Positions 43,525 through 54,749 of a stretch of DNA of 64,000 nt are shown here, piece after piece. The position numbers and the translations under genes were made by a program. Below the pieces are notes generated by a model that saw only the letters and a program-made list of their open reading frames with translations, was not told the DNA's origin and did not search any database. The stretch's first letter is position 1. Each line of letters begins with the position of its first letter. This DNA comes from Sinonovacula constricta. Its lineage: Eukaryota; Mollusca; Bivalvia; Cardiida; Solecurtidae. The stretch spans positions 83,702,088 to 83,766,087 of the forward strand of contig CM017556.1 in NCBI GenBank assembly GCA_007844125.1, given 5' to 3'.

Positions 43525-45148
43525 ATCAAATAATAGAAAATCTATCTCTCAATATAAATACTAAATCAAAAACAGACCCTCTCGTACTACGCTCAAATTT
43601 TATCGAACTGCGCGACAAGAAATACTGCAAATATCGAAATATATACTGATGGCTCAAAAGCAGATTCATATGTCGGCTGTGCTTCCGTAAGCAAAATTCA
43701 TTGTTTAAAACAAAAATTACCCCCGAATCGTCCATTTTTACAGCCCAAATTCAGGCTGTTAATCTTTCTCTTGACTTTATTTCTGATCATCATGGCGATA
43801 AATTTGTAATATTTACTGACTCTTTGCCGGTATTACAGTCTATTAAAAACCTCAACTTTTCAAACCCGCACATTAGAGATATACTTTTGAAACTTGGTGA
43901 ACTTTCTCTTAATAAGAATATTGTTTTCTGTTGGCTACCTAGTCATGTAGGCATCCGAGGCAACGAGGATGCAGATAAGAGTGCAAAATCTGCCTCAGCC
44001 CTTACTGAGACAGATGTTTGCATCCCCCACACAGATTTTAACGGGTCGTGAAAGCGGTGAAATGATAAAATGCCCCAAATTTTGAATGCTCATAACTATG
44101 AAGTCTTTTGTCCGACTCTTCCAAAACTTTCCAAAATTATGTATACATTCTATAAGAACAGAATGGCAAAATATAAACGTGAAAAATTACCTAGAAATAC
44201 GTTTTCTTTTCTTAGAAATTTTTTTTCAGTCATTTTGTGGGGGCAAAAGTTCATCTTCACAGCAAAGCTTATATAAAACAACATTTAGCAGAATTATTAA
44301 ATACACCCTAATGGAGGTAGTATGGAGCTTAAAATTTTGATTACCTTAACCGTGTTTGATAAATCTATCACCATAGTTTTCAATGTCAAAAAAGTAGTCC
44401 CTCTTTGAAACAGAAAGTACATGTGTTTTCACTTGATTTTTAAAGTGTGTTTTTATGCATGTTCTAAACACTCACTATGAAAATTAAGTGAGCTTCTACG
44501 TTGAAAATTGTTTGAACAAACTTATGTTACAATAAAATTGTGTCTATAAACATATTTTCTGGGCTAAACTGCTCATAACAAAAAATGGTAGTTTTATCAA
44601 TATTCATCAAATTTCACTTTTTTGTGAAGTAATCTTAATAAATTATGATATAATATGTTATAACATTGGTTTTGATGTATGGCATGAATATTTATATGAA
44701 AAAATAATGAACTTTGAAAATTAAAATTTTATGAAATGTGCCGCTTAAGCGACCCCTTAAACCACTTATCAATCGGTATATTTTAACCAAATGGCAAACA
44801 ATTTGGGACAATACTGTTTATAACAAATTACACGCCATTAAATCTAACGTCGGTGCCAATATCTCTACTTGCAGAGAAAGTAGGCGGGAAGACGTAGCTC
44901 TTATCCGCTGTCGCATTGGACATACCAGATTAACTCATGCATACCTTCTAAAAAGAGAAGTTCAACCTGAATGTGTTCCTTGTCAGGAACCTCTTACAGT
45001 TAATCATATTTTACTACATTGTATTGACACAGATCATATTCGATCTAAATATTTTAATGTCAATAATATACACGAACTATTTAAGACGGTATCCGATGCT
45101 AAACTTGTTTGCTTCCTAACCGAGATTGTTGTTCTTAGTAAGTTATAA
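43525..45148 (+). pseudogene. RNase H end of LINE F ORF2, split by the 715-bp insertion
   Basis: A deletion joins the linker region to IYTDGSKADSYVG at about 43530-43650. The frame 43701-44041 gives FTAQIQAVNL (catalytic Glu changed to Gln), FTDSLPVLQSI and GNEDADKSAKSASALTETDV, then the insertion. Downstream, 44757-45148 continues PLINRYILTKWQTIW and the Cys/His tail ECVPCQEPLTVNHILLHC. The insertion point is a TTAA in the codons between TDF and KPL. Confidence 0.8.
44042..44756 (+). mobile_element. 715-bp internally deleted derivative of the 13.5-kb transposon
   Basis: Flanked by TTAA at 44038-44041 and 44757-44760, within the RNase H region of LINE F. Bases 44042-44366 correspond to 15157-15481 (325 bp each) and bases 44369-44756 to 28241-28628 (388 bp each), with a 2-bp join. 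It encodes nothing and must be moved in trans. High identity over both arms suggests it and the large element are of similar age. Confidence 0.9.
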
Positions 45149-45476
45149 TTTTTAAACTGTTTATTTTGCTAACGTTATACATTTTAACTATTTAATATAT
45201 TAACTTGTTTTTCGTTTGTCATTAACATTTTTAACCTGATAGATTTTTATTTCTACTCACGTATTTGAGTTTTAACCTGATTATATTCTCATGTCGTTAA
45301 ACTTTAAAGTATTCGGCGCCGTATGACCTATCAAGTGTCGGTGTGCCGTAAAGCCCAAAAAACAAAAACAAACTTACCACTCTGCCAGGAACGCCTCTAA
45401 AGTAATAATGATAACACTAATGAAATATACACCATCATAAATATTGAAATACTAAATGAATTTATTATAAAATCTT

Positions 45477-45577
45477 TTACAAACCCTTTTTGGCTTCAAA
45501 ATCGCTGGATTGTGATTTGCTCTCTGGTGGCTCTAGTGTTTTGTGGGCCTCTTGTGTCTCCAGTTCTAAATCAATTT
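45477..45577 (-). CDS. Candidate last exon of an unidentified minus-strand gene
   Basis: After an acceptor CTTATTTCAG the minus strand reads IDLELETQEAHKTLEPPESK then SQSSDFEAKKGL and TAA. It is acidic and Gln/Ser-rich, unlike any nearby transposon ORF. The start phase needs one base from the previous exon. The connection to exons at 49600-50974 is by strand and position. Not recognised as a known family. Confidence 0.4.
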
Positions 45578-46056
45578 CTGAAATAAGGACGGCATACAAA
45601 TAAGCTAACAGTGTACTTGGTGTATCAGATTAGAATTTGTATTTGAACAAGACAATAACATAAATTTGGTTTTAGTTTACTTTCTGTTTGATATGTCTGT
45701 ATATTCCATTATAAAAATGATAGTCATTATTAGAACTTCCAGCTTTTTTTCTTGGCAAAGGAGACACCTACACATTTGTCTTGTAAAAGCTTACAACAAA
45801 AAGGTCAGCTGAAATTACAATTACATGGCATTTATAGAGCGCAAAAATTATAGAAATATTCATTTGCGCTGTACACAAGGTGAAATAAGGTTTACAAAGA
45901 ATGACAATGAACATATTGCAAGGATTATGTACATATACAAAAATATACAAGGGCAACATAAAAACCAATGATCAAGTGAAAAGATACAAGCACAAATTGA
46001 AATCGTCAAGTTAATGGAAAAAAGTGAGTTGTGGGCACTTGATATAACAGACAGTG

Positions 46057-48178
46057 TTAGCCATAAGACATATTAAACAGGTGTGTCTTGAGTTTAGATC
46101 TGAAAAGTTCTTCGGAGTGAATGTCTCTTAGAGAAGAAGGGAGCTCGTTCCACCACCTCGGGCCTAAAACCGCAAGAAAGCGGTCAGCCAGTTTCGTTCT
46201 CCGTCTAGGAATGATAAAGTTAGTATCACTCTGTGAACGAAGTCTGTAACGACCTTGATGAACATGGAACATTTGTCGTATATAGATTGGAGCAGTTCCT
46301 GACACGACACGGAAAACCATCACCAATACTTTAAACATGATCCTAGCTTTCACAGGTAGACAGTGAAGCTTCTTTAAGAGTTCCGTACTTGGGACATCAC
46401 GGGATACGTTAAAGACAACCCTGGCGGCGTGGTTCTGTACCTTTTGAAGTTTGTTCAGTTGATAAGCTGGAATGTCAGTGTAAAGGCTATTGCAAAAATC
46501 AATATGGGAGTGGACCAAACTATGAACCAATGTTTCAGCAGACTTCTGTGTGAGATACTTACGAATTGCCCGAAGATTACGTAACTGAACATGGGCAATT
46601 TGACACTTTTTTATATGTGATTATCGAAATTAAGAGTATTTGTCATAATTACACCAAGGTCTCTGACTTAATCAACACATTTCACTTCAACGCTACCAAC
46701 CTTTACATGGTCAATACTCAGTTTATCAAGTTGTTGTTTTGTACTATATATGATAATCTCAGTTTTTGATTCATTCATTTTCAGTTTGTAAGTAGTCATT
46801 CACTTGATAACATCATTCAGACAACTGTCGAGCTGTGTAAGCATCTCAGACACATTGTGGGGATTTCCTGCACAAAAACTCAAGGCAAGCTTATGGTCAT
46901 CAGCGTATCCATAGAGGTGAGCAGGGTATCTCTGCACTATTTTTTTAAGGCCGAAATATAGAGTGTGAAAATCACAGGTCCAGCACAGGAACCCTGGCGA
47001 ACGCCAAACCTGAGAGGCTCACTCTTGGATGTTGACTGTCCAATTTTAACAGTCATTGACCGACCTGTCAAATAGAATTTTATCCAGTCCAATGGTGTTC
47101 CACAAATACTAAAGCCATGTTCTAAGAGATGTAATAATATGGGAATATCAATGGTATCGAATGCGGCGCTCAAATCAACCATGACCACTAAGGTAACTTT
47201 GTTGTTGTCAATGTTATCCAACAAGTCATTATACATCTTAACCATTGCTGTTTCCACTCCGTGGTATTTCCTATACGCACTTTGATAGTCTGGTAGAAAA
47301 GAATTAGTTTTAACATGGCTTTTTATTTGGTTCAAGGCTGCCTTCTCTAAAATCTTTGAAAGGAATGCTAGATTTGAAACAGGCCTATAGTTCTTGAGTT
47401 CCAGAGGTAGACCTTGGGATAACATCAAGATCACAAGTAGAAGATTTGGATGCAAACACAAGTTTCCTAACTTCTGACTCTGTGAGCGATTGGAACTCTG
47501 TGAATGTTACACCTGGGGAATCAGATGACAAAGACAACCCAGAAGGACTTTGTGGAACATTGTCTAGATCATTTCTGTGCTTAACTATTTTATCAGTGAA
47601 GAATTGTAAAAAGTCATTAGCCAAAGATACTTCATTTGTGTGAAATGGAAGTGGGTTGTCCCTCGATCTCCCAAGTAGGTCAGATGTCATAGCATATAGG
47701 CTTTTGATATTCCCTTCGCCTGCCCAACCTTTGTCTCATAAAAACTATCCTTAGCCCGAGCCAGTTCAGAGTTGTATATATTTCGGATGCCACTGTAAAT
47801 TTTCTTAGTTAACTCAGATTTGTTTGTTATATAAATCTTTTCTATGGATTGTCTATAGTTTTTCAAATGCTTAAGGTATCCCGAGTACCATGGCACAGTT
47901 GGTCGACAAACAACAGATCTTGCTTTAAGAGGGGCATGTTTCTCAACAATTTCTGATGTTGCCTTGGTGAATTCAGAAACAAGATCATTAACATTTGTAG
48001 TGCTTGTCAAGGTCTTGTTTAACGCAATGTCAGATTTCAAAGACTCACAGGATACAGCTTTCCAGTTTCGTGATGTAATCACTTTACGAACCAAAGGTTG
48101 ACGCATCTGCTTAATGCGGCATGTGACAAAGCGGTGGTCCGAGATATAATAGTCAGGAAAAGGGTCCACAATATTCAA
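46057..48178 (-). pseudogene. Reverse transcriptase of the second CR1/L2-like LINE, broken
   Basis: Open pieces are 47687-48178 (linker; SDHRFVTCRIKQM, WYSGYLKHLKNYRQ), 47385-47690, 46937-47461 (NYRPVSNLAFLSKILEKAAL, VMVDLSAAFDTIDIP, GVRQGSCAGPVIFTLY) and 46057-46530 (C-terminal thumb and LGPRWWNELPSSLR). The YADD motif is at 46896-46907 between the pieces. At least three frameshifts or stops separate them, so the copy is inactive. Confidence 0.78.
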
Positions 48179-48185
48179 ATGTTTG

Positions 48186-49175
48186 TCATCTTTTTTTGGT
48201 GATAATTAAGTCAAGTGTATGGCCACTAGTATGGGTAGGAAAATGGACATGTTGAACTAACCCAAAACCTTTCAAGCATTTTTGAAACTGATTAGAATAA
48301 CAGTCTTTGTTTTTATCCACATGAATGTTGAAGTCTCCAAGAAATACCTGGGACTCAGATCCAGTTGATATGTTGTTTAAGAATTCAGTAAACTCAGTGA
48401 TAAAAGCCGCCAATGTCACAGGCTGCACTGACGAGTATGGAGGTCTGTAGATCCCAAATACATAGAAGATTAAGGACCTTATGCAGACTTTCCATTGAGC
48501 ACACTCGAAGGATCGAAAAGCTGCAACTGGACATCTAGACACTTTGAGATTGTTCCTATATATCAGGGCGAGTCCTCCGCCTTTGCGGTCAGACCGGGGG
48601 ACATCATCAAAACAGTAACCATCCTGAGACAGTTCTCCTCTAGCAACATCAACACTATCGGTCAGTAGCCTAGTCTCAGTGATTAAGCACAAGTCAATGT
48701 TATCCTTTAGAACGTGTTGTAGAAGATCAGCTATTTTTCCTCGAACAGATCTTGTGTTAACAGTTGATAAGCGTATATGGTTTTTCCTTTTCTCATCAAA
48801 CAAAATTGTGTGATCAAGCCTAATCTGGATCAAGTTAGAATGATGAACGCCAGCATTAGATTTCACCCTTGGGCCACCACCTTGTTTTCCCCTGTATCTC
48901 AAGAGATTATGTGTTTTCAGCAATGATAAGACTTCTTCACTAGGTATAGAAAATTGTCTAGGGGCCGATCTATAATCCAATAATTGCTCTCTACTGTAAT
49001 GGTTAACTGTAAACTGATTAGCCTTAGCCCCAGGTAGAATTTTGTTCACCAATACTGATGAATTGTTGTATGTTGACATATTCCAATAATAAGAATAATT
49101 GGAATCTTCTATCCACAAATTACACCAAAGTCCAAATGTAATTCCAAGCAACAAATACAGCATTCTGAAGATCAA
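48186..49175 (-). pseudogene. Endonuclease of the second CR1/L2-like LINE
   Basis: 329 open codons. After a hydrophobic start (residues ~1-20) and a ~130-residue linker, an AP-like endonuclease appears: STVNTRSVRGKIADLL, LITETRL, GGGLALIYRN, FGIYRPPYSS, FLGDFNIHVD and THTSGHTLDLIITKK. The expected SDH motif falls just beyond the frame end (ISDHRFVTC in the next frame, 48140 region), so one frameshift separates it. It would nick target DNA in an active copy. Confidence 0.78.
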
Positions 49176-49599
49176 CTATTCATAAACCCATATGCCAAGT
49201 ATCAAAACACAAGAATCATCGGTTCCACCACAAAAGGCAAATAAATGCAGAGCACAAAAATTGCAGCCATCACCAGGCGCAAACACTAAAAACATGAAAG
49301 AACTCACGTGAATGTTTTTCAGAAGAGATTGGAACTTCAACTTACAGCTGATGCATTATGAGATGGGCCAAAAGTTTTTTACAATAACAAATAATGTAAA
49401 AAAAATAGAGTAATTGATGATTACATTTTCATTATCTGTTCCACCAGTAATCTACCATTGCAAATGTACATGCAAGGGTAAATTAAATCAGCTGACAATA
49501 TATATTAAAAGCAAAAATGTACTTGTTAAGTGTAATACACTGAAGATCACCGATGAGTATTACAGGAATTGAACCAAATACATAATTATATATACATAC
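49176..49599. other. Unannotated interval (probable intron)
   Basis: AT-rich with no supported feature; lies between the LINE 5' end and a candidate host exon. Confidence 0.4.
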
Positions 49600-49707
49600 A
49601 TATATATGGATTATAAATCATATTGGCTTGCCAGTCTACATTATTATTTAAGTCAATGAGGGACCCATCCACCTCAATGCAACATACCACCTTCTCTTCA
49701 GCAGTAT
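49600..49707 (-). CDS. Candidate exon of the minus-strand gene (TAEEKVVCCIEVDG)
   Basis: Acceptor TTTAATCTCAG, then (GAT)ACTGCTGAAGAG, translating as DTAEEKVVCCIEVDGSLIDL and then NNNVDWQANMIYNP. It joins exon 50274-50321 in frame (phase 1: GAT G + AT gives Asp-Asp). The donor is not settled; 49600 is a minimum. Not recognised. Confidence 0.42.
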
Positions 49708-49934
49708 CTGAGATTAAATAAAAGCACATCAATTACCGACCACTTGTAACTAATAAGTTAAGGCAAATTATTATCCATTATTTAAAAGTAAACAAAATCG
49801 TTTTTAAAAGTCAAATTTTATTATTTTGCCAAAGACAAATCTAGGTAATAGTTAACAGGTAATACCAAGTTATAGTCTACTTTCAAGCTACTGCTCGTTC
49901 AGCCGACTTTTCAGTTTAGCCCCTGGTCATTGGG

Positions 49935-50135
49935 TATATTCGTCAATCCCGTACTATGGCAGCCGACACATGGCGCTTGGAAGTCATATTACTGACCCGA
50001 ATAACCCTCGCAGGTACCCATTTATACACCTGGGTGAAGAAGCAAGGAAATGAGCGGCGACCTGACCGGGGTTCGAACCACGGACCCCGTGATCCGGAGT
50101 CGTGTTTCCTACCACTGGATTATTTTCCTCCTCTA
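49935..50135 (-). mobile_element. tRNA-derived SINE fragment
   Basis: On the minus strand an A-box-like AGTGGTAGGAAACACGACTC and a B-box GGTTCGAACCCC are followed by CAGGTCGCCGCTCATTTCCT and a body with GTATAAATGGGTACC. This is the layout of a tRNA-headed mollusc SINE. Different from the SINE at 59145. Ends uncertain. Confidence 0.6.
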
Positions 50136-50273
50136 GGTTGTTATTGATTACACAATTTTGTATTCCAAACAGGATACTTGACATTACTTGACATTTTTAA
50201 ATGTATAAACTAAAATCTTTTCCAAGTTATTAAAGAAATATATACGGTTGCTTCTTTGGTCAAATAAACTTAC

Positions 50274-50321
50274 CATCAAAAGCATTGTATCCCCGTTCAA
50301 TGGCAGCAACAATTTCTGGAT
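50274..50321 (-). CDS. Candidate 48-bp exon (PEIVAAIERGYNAFD)
   Basis: Bounded by TTAACAG and GATG/GTAAGT on the minus strand; translates as PEIVAAIERGYNAFD. The phase (2+45+1) fits the downstream exon at 49707. Short, but both splice sites are good and the frames agree. Confidence 0.48.
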
Positions 50322-50856
50322 CTGTTAACAGTGACAAATATATTAATGTATAAAAGTCGTATAATACAAACATCAAACTGCATATGATAGAATCAGTCAA
50401 CTAGTAACTAGAAGTATGTGAATATGATTTTTATTATATTATTAATATGAAATGGAGTGACTGGTGAATTGCTCAAACCTTAAACATTGTTTTTATATTG
50501 GTCACATATGCTGCAAGCAGGATCACTTATGTATTGTTAATTGAAAGTGAGAACTGACAAGTTCCTTGTCCTTGGTTGATCCACCACAGCACTCCTGTAG
50601 GAACACCTAGACACAAAGTTAACTAATTCGAACTTAAACACATGCTGTGAGTGGATGATGAGATATTATATTGATTACTCATACACCTTAACCAACATCA
50701 GCCCCCTACATTGTTTTAAATTTTCTGTAGGCTTTATTGACCAGGAGAAGCAAAATAGTGAACAATGTCCAACCTGATTACCCGAATACAATTTTATGCA
50801 ATAAAATACAAATACATTATGAACATGCGTGCAAGCATTACTGTGTGCAAAAATAC
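50322..50856. other. Unannotated interval (probable intron, possible small exon)
   Basis: A minus-strand segment near 50540-50597 follows a CCTACAG acceptor and reads ECCGGSTKDKELVSS. It could be another exon, needed because the phases of 50857-50974 and 50274-50321 do not match directly. Otherwise nothing is seen. Confidence 0.35.
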
Positions 50857-50974
50857 CTCTATCTTCAGAAGCCTGTCACAGACTGACATATCCACATGCA
50901 CCTTCTCCTCTGTCCCATCACCAAATATAACTTTTATTGGTTTCAGCTCAGAGTGACTTACATTCACTGGCTTA
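50857..50974 (-). CDS. Candidate 118-bp exon (KPIKVIFGDGTEEKVHVDM)
   Basis: Minus strand: acceptor TATATTACAG, donor ATAGAG/GTATTT. Translates as KPVNVSHSELKPIKVIFGDG then TEEKVHVDMSVCDRLLKIE with no stop. The composition is coding-like and unlike the transposons around it. The family is not recognised. It leaves at phase 0. Confidence 0.45.
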
Positions 50975-51709
50975 CTGTAATATAATATAAAGTTTGCAAA
51001 ATGAATTAAATAACAACCAATACCAATAAATAACAACAATATGTAATGACAATCTAAATGAGGTAAAACAAAACTTGAAACTTTGGAATTACAAAGCAAT
51101 GCTGTTTTGTGCTCCAGTATATCCAGACACGGCCCTGCCGGTAGGGCCCTTAGAATTCTCCGGCTGCTGCTACCTGTAGCGGGATAAGAGCCCTCCAAAG
51201 GTAGCCCACCTGTTTGCCATGGGTGGCGACCCAGTATCTCTACGACGAGGGGATCCTGGTGGTTGAGGTCTTTGTTGGCTATAAGTCGACCCTGACCAAT
51301 ACACCACTTTGGCTCTAAGTTCTGGGGTAGACGGGCGGGGTGCTGGTCCTGTATCCCCAATCGGCTAACCCTTCGGCCGGTGCTGGGTAAGCTATTACTC
51401 CCTTTCTTCCCACTTTCTTGCCTCTGACTTCCCACTCCTTTTCTCCTTTTTCTTTCTTCAAATATACCGTGTTCCGTAAACTCATTTTCTCATGTTTTCC
51501 CCTATTAACAATAATCCAGCTGCCGGTCGACACCCCCTTAACGGATCAATCTGGCATTTTGTATGCTTTATTGTATATTTTATGTCGGAGTATCGCATCC
51601 TGGTATCACTGGCGTTGGGAGGTCGGAGATCCACTCCCATAAGACGCCCCCTTGTTGGGCTCCGCGGTGGGTGGTGAGCCAGGATGCTGAATTATTATAA
51701 GAACCCCTC

Positions 51710-52914
51710 ATGGAACGAAAACGTAAATGCAAAGACCCGCTCCCTACTTTATCGTCAGAAGATTCCGATGCCGAAACACCCACAAGCACATGCTTTCCTC
51801 ACTTCATTGTTGTTGAATCGACCGAGAAAAAAACGATAACCAAAGTATCCCCTTTTGTAATAGAAAAATCCATCAATGGTCTTATTGGCTGTGTAGTATC
51901 AGTCAAAAAACTAAAAAACGACTGCTTACTTATCGAAACAGATCGCAAAACCTACTCCGATAAGCTACTTAAACTAAATGACTTCTGTTCCTTAAAAGTA
52001 AAAACCTACCCCACTCTTCTCTGAACTCGTCAAAAGAAGTCATTCGATGCCCTGACCTTGCTGGTGTCTCTGAGGAGGATATCCTCGGGGAACTCACGCC
52101 ACAGGAGGTGTGTGGTGTCCGCAGGATATCATTCCGTTTCGTTTTAACTTTCGCAAACCCATCACTCCCTACTTCTATTAAGGTCAGTTACCTCAACGTG
52201 AAAGTGCAGGTGTACATTCCAAATCCCCTTAGGTGTTTTCATTGTCAGAAGTTTGGCCACCACGAGTCCCAGTGCAAGGACGACGACCATTGCCCACGTT
52301 GCAGTGAAGTGTCCGCCCAGCACAGGGATGACGTATGTCCCAACCCACTTAAATGTGTTAATTGTTCTGGACCACATGAGACCAAATCCAGGGATTGCCC
52401 TGCCTGGAAACTGGAAAAGGAAGTACTAAAAATAAAGTACACAAATAACATCTCCTTTCCAGAAGCCAGGAAGTTGGCAAGAGACCAGGCAACTCCTGCT
52501 AGAGGCGCAACATATGCCTCAGCAACTAAAAAAAGCATCTCAGAGCACAAGGACAATTTCACCCAGTATGAGGTCCCGACTGGTGACCAAACTGCTGACA
52601 AAATCATAATTTCTTCAAAATACAAGGTATCGGAGTCTTCTCAGACTCAAACTTCTTCCTCAATCAAAAACACTGCCCCTTCAAGTGATTCTGTAAAGAA
52701 TAATGCAAAGGTACAAAACAAGCCTGCAGCCAAGGACCAGGTCTTCTCTAAGGAGACACCTGGTCCTTCGGGGCGGAGGAGAGGACATAGTCCCCCCACT
52801 GCTCCAAACACTCGGGTGATACACACCCATCAAAACAAATTCGAGTGTCTAATGGAGACTCCATCGGACACTAGAAAACCACCAAGGTCACCTGTAAAAG
52901 CACCTAAAATATAG
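51710..52914 (+). pseudogene. ORF1 of LINE E, one or two lesions, intact zinc knuckles
   Basis: Start MERKRKCKDPLPTLSSEDSD at 51710; the frame ends at 52024 after a 1-nt loss near 52011. The frame 52108-52914 (268 codons) then carries VRRISFRFVLTFANPSLP (a ~30-bp loss after ISF), three Cys/His knuckles (CFHCQKFGHHESQC, CPRCSEVSAQH..C, CVNCSGPHETKSRDC) and the Ser/Lys-rich tail ending KAPKI. It is the best knuckle region of the beta family in the window. The protein would bind the LINE RNA. Confidence 0.8.
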
Positions 52915-52941
52915 TCTACAAGAATTAAGTTTAGCAATCCC

Positions 52942-53362
52942 ATGAATAATAGAATCATTCAGTGGAACTGTCGAGGTTATAAGGCCAATTACAATGAAAT
53001 ACTCATTCTGTTATCTACACTAAATCCTGCTGTGCTTTGTCGTCAGTAAACCTTTCTTAAAGACTCTGATAAATTCAATTTTAAGGGTTATACTTGTTAT
53101 AATCATATACATACAGCTTGCAATAAGGCATCTGGAGGATCGACAATAGTTGTCAACTCCAAATTGCCACACTCTCAAGTCGAACTTGACACGAACAAAC
53201 AGGCTGTTGCTATCCGTGTAACCCTACATAAAATTGTAACTATTTGCTGTGTTTATCTTCCACCGAATTCAAATGTATCTAAAGATGATTTAGATAATCT
53301 TATTAACCAGCTGCCTACTCCATATATACTCGTTGGAGACTTCAATGGTCATAACCCGCTAT
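52942..53362 (+). pseudogene. LINE E ORF2 start: endonuclease, first part
   Basis: The ATG at 52942 begins NNRIIQWNCRG; a TAA follows at about 53047 (CRQ* where others have CLQET). The frame 53164-53362 gives VELDTNKQAVAIRVTLHKIV and LVGDFNGHNPL, then the foreign insertion. Inactive. Confidence 0.75.
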
Positions 53363-54749
53363 TGCATTGCTTTTAAATTACACGATGACCGGACAGGTCG
53401 TTGAGACTATATGAAAACAGTGACTTAAAGCCATAATTGGACAGTTACTGTAGGAATTCTTGTCTCTTCATCTCTCCAGTCGTGCCCTTTATAGGTGAGA
53501 CAACTTGAGCAGTCTCCATACCCTTTACGTGAGATTGCACTGTAGGTATAACATCGGGATTTTTAGTACCTTTCTTACATATTATATGCCAACTGCGGAT
53601 AAATCCTCGGCTTTTCATGAACTTTTTTTTTAACTTATTAGCTCTTAACAATACTACATTTTATTTTGTTGGTAGGTTGTTTTCTTAGTTTCGTTGTTTG
53701 TTTTTTTTTTCGTATTTTTTACATTTCACTTTTAGAACATGATATCCACTCTGTACCATCGGCTCATACATTCACCTCTGTTTGACTCACTTAATGTCGG
53801 GACTACTTTCGATCCACGTGGATCACGTCCATGTTTATTTACAAATGCGCATTAATATCACTATGTTATTCTTCCAAAAATAGTGCGCTTGAATTAATTA
53901 AATATCTTTAATTATTTACTTCAATATATGTCTTTTTAGTAGATGTTTATTCATTTTATGTAGAAGTATTATTTTAATTTGAAAATATCCTTAACACTTT
54001 AAAATTTCCGTCAAAAATCTTGACGTGAGCCCATTGCAGAGGTGTCTGAGAGAGGAACGAACGACAACTCTGCATGGGAGATTGCATGATGTCATGGCAT
54101 TATATGCCATATTTAAATTGATCTTGTTATATATCAGCGCTTGGGCTGTTTTATTTGTTCCTATAATATATCAGCGCTTGGGCTGTTTTATTTGTTCTTA
54201 TAATATCTTTTAATATATCAGCGCTTGGGCTATTTTATTTGTTCCTATAATATCTTTTAACATATCAGCGCATAGGCTGTTTTATTTCAAACTGATCTCT
54301 CGTTTGGGATTTTTGTTATTACGTTGCCGAGGATTTTATTTACTGTACATACTGTACATATGTTAATAATTTATTTTGTTGCTAGTTGTAATGTATGTAT
54401 ATAAGTTCATTGTTTTTCTTTTAACTCCCGATGCAGGTGCTTACTGTTAGTTGTTTCACTTTGACGGGGTGTTGTTATTTACACTGTTTGTTTGCTAGAA
54501 AAACCTTCAGGAAGTGCGAGGTTGGAGCGCTTCACAAACCAGGTTTAAGCACCCCAGTTGGCCCTTTTGCCGACTGACCGTTCCAAGGCGGTAACTGATG
54601 GTTTTTCTTTATGTGTGTTATATCTCGTCTCTGCGCTGTTGTTTTTTGTGTTTTTTTCACATTTGCATTTACCTTGTTTGCCTTTGTCTACCGGTAGAAA
54701 AAAATTCAAATATCTGTTAGAGTTTTGATAGGACCTTTTCTTATTTACC
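53363..54749. mobile_element. ~1.4-kb insertion in LINE E, with fragments of the unclassified repeat
   Basis: Replaces about 18 bp of the endonuclease after HNPL. It holds no coding frame of note. Its second half has short tandem copies of TATCAGCGCTTGGGCTG (54130-54290) and a block AAGCACCCCAGTTGGCCC...GACTGACCGTTCCAAGGCGG shared with the 30-33 kb array. No clear terminal repeat was found, so the class is open. Confidence 0.55.
54125..54290. repeat. Short tandem repeat, 36-46-bp units, 4 copies
   Basis: Units containing ATATATCAGCGCTTGGGCTG and TTTTATTTGTTCCTATAATA, the last ones with an extra TATCTTTTAA. The core AGCGCTTGG also marks the array at 30170-33060. Confidence 0.75.

Larger units (their letters stand above)
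38999..45372 (+). mobile_element. LINE copy F (family alpha), full length, decayed, with 715-bp insertion
   Basis: The 5' end ACGGCCCCTGCC at 38999 and the 3' A-rich tail to 45372 are flanked by the 11-bp duplication CTTACCACTCT (38988-38998 and 45373-45383). Without the insertion at 44042-44756 the element is about 5.65 kb, close to B. Both ORFs have several frameshifts and stops, so F is older than B. Confidence 0.88.
45830..49175 (-). mobile_element. CR1/L2-like LINE (second), frameshifted
   Basis: A single minus-strand element with endonuclease (48186-49175) and RT (46057-48178). The 3' boundary is uncertain; it lies between 45760 and 46040. It is distinct from the I-group copies: no RNase H, YADD instead of YVDD, and the CR1-type end LVHSHIDFCNSLYTDIPAYQ. 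It lies within the putative host gene's intron. Confidence 0.8.

Noticed and set aside
48186..49175. Secreted or membrane protein, because of the hydrophobic start of the 329-codon frame
   Set aside because: The rest is an AP-like LINE endonuclease; the hydrophobic start is likely the upstream translated UTR.
52245..52625. 126-codon minus-strand frame in LINE E
   Set aside because: Antisense shadow of the zinc-knuckle region of ORF1.
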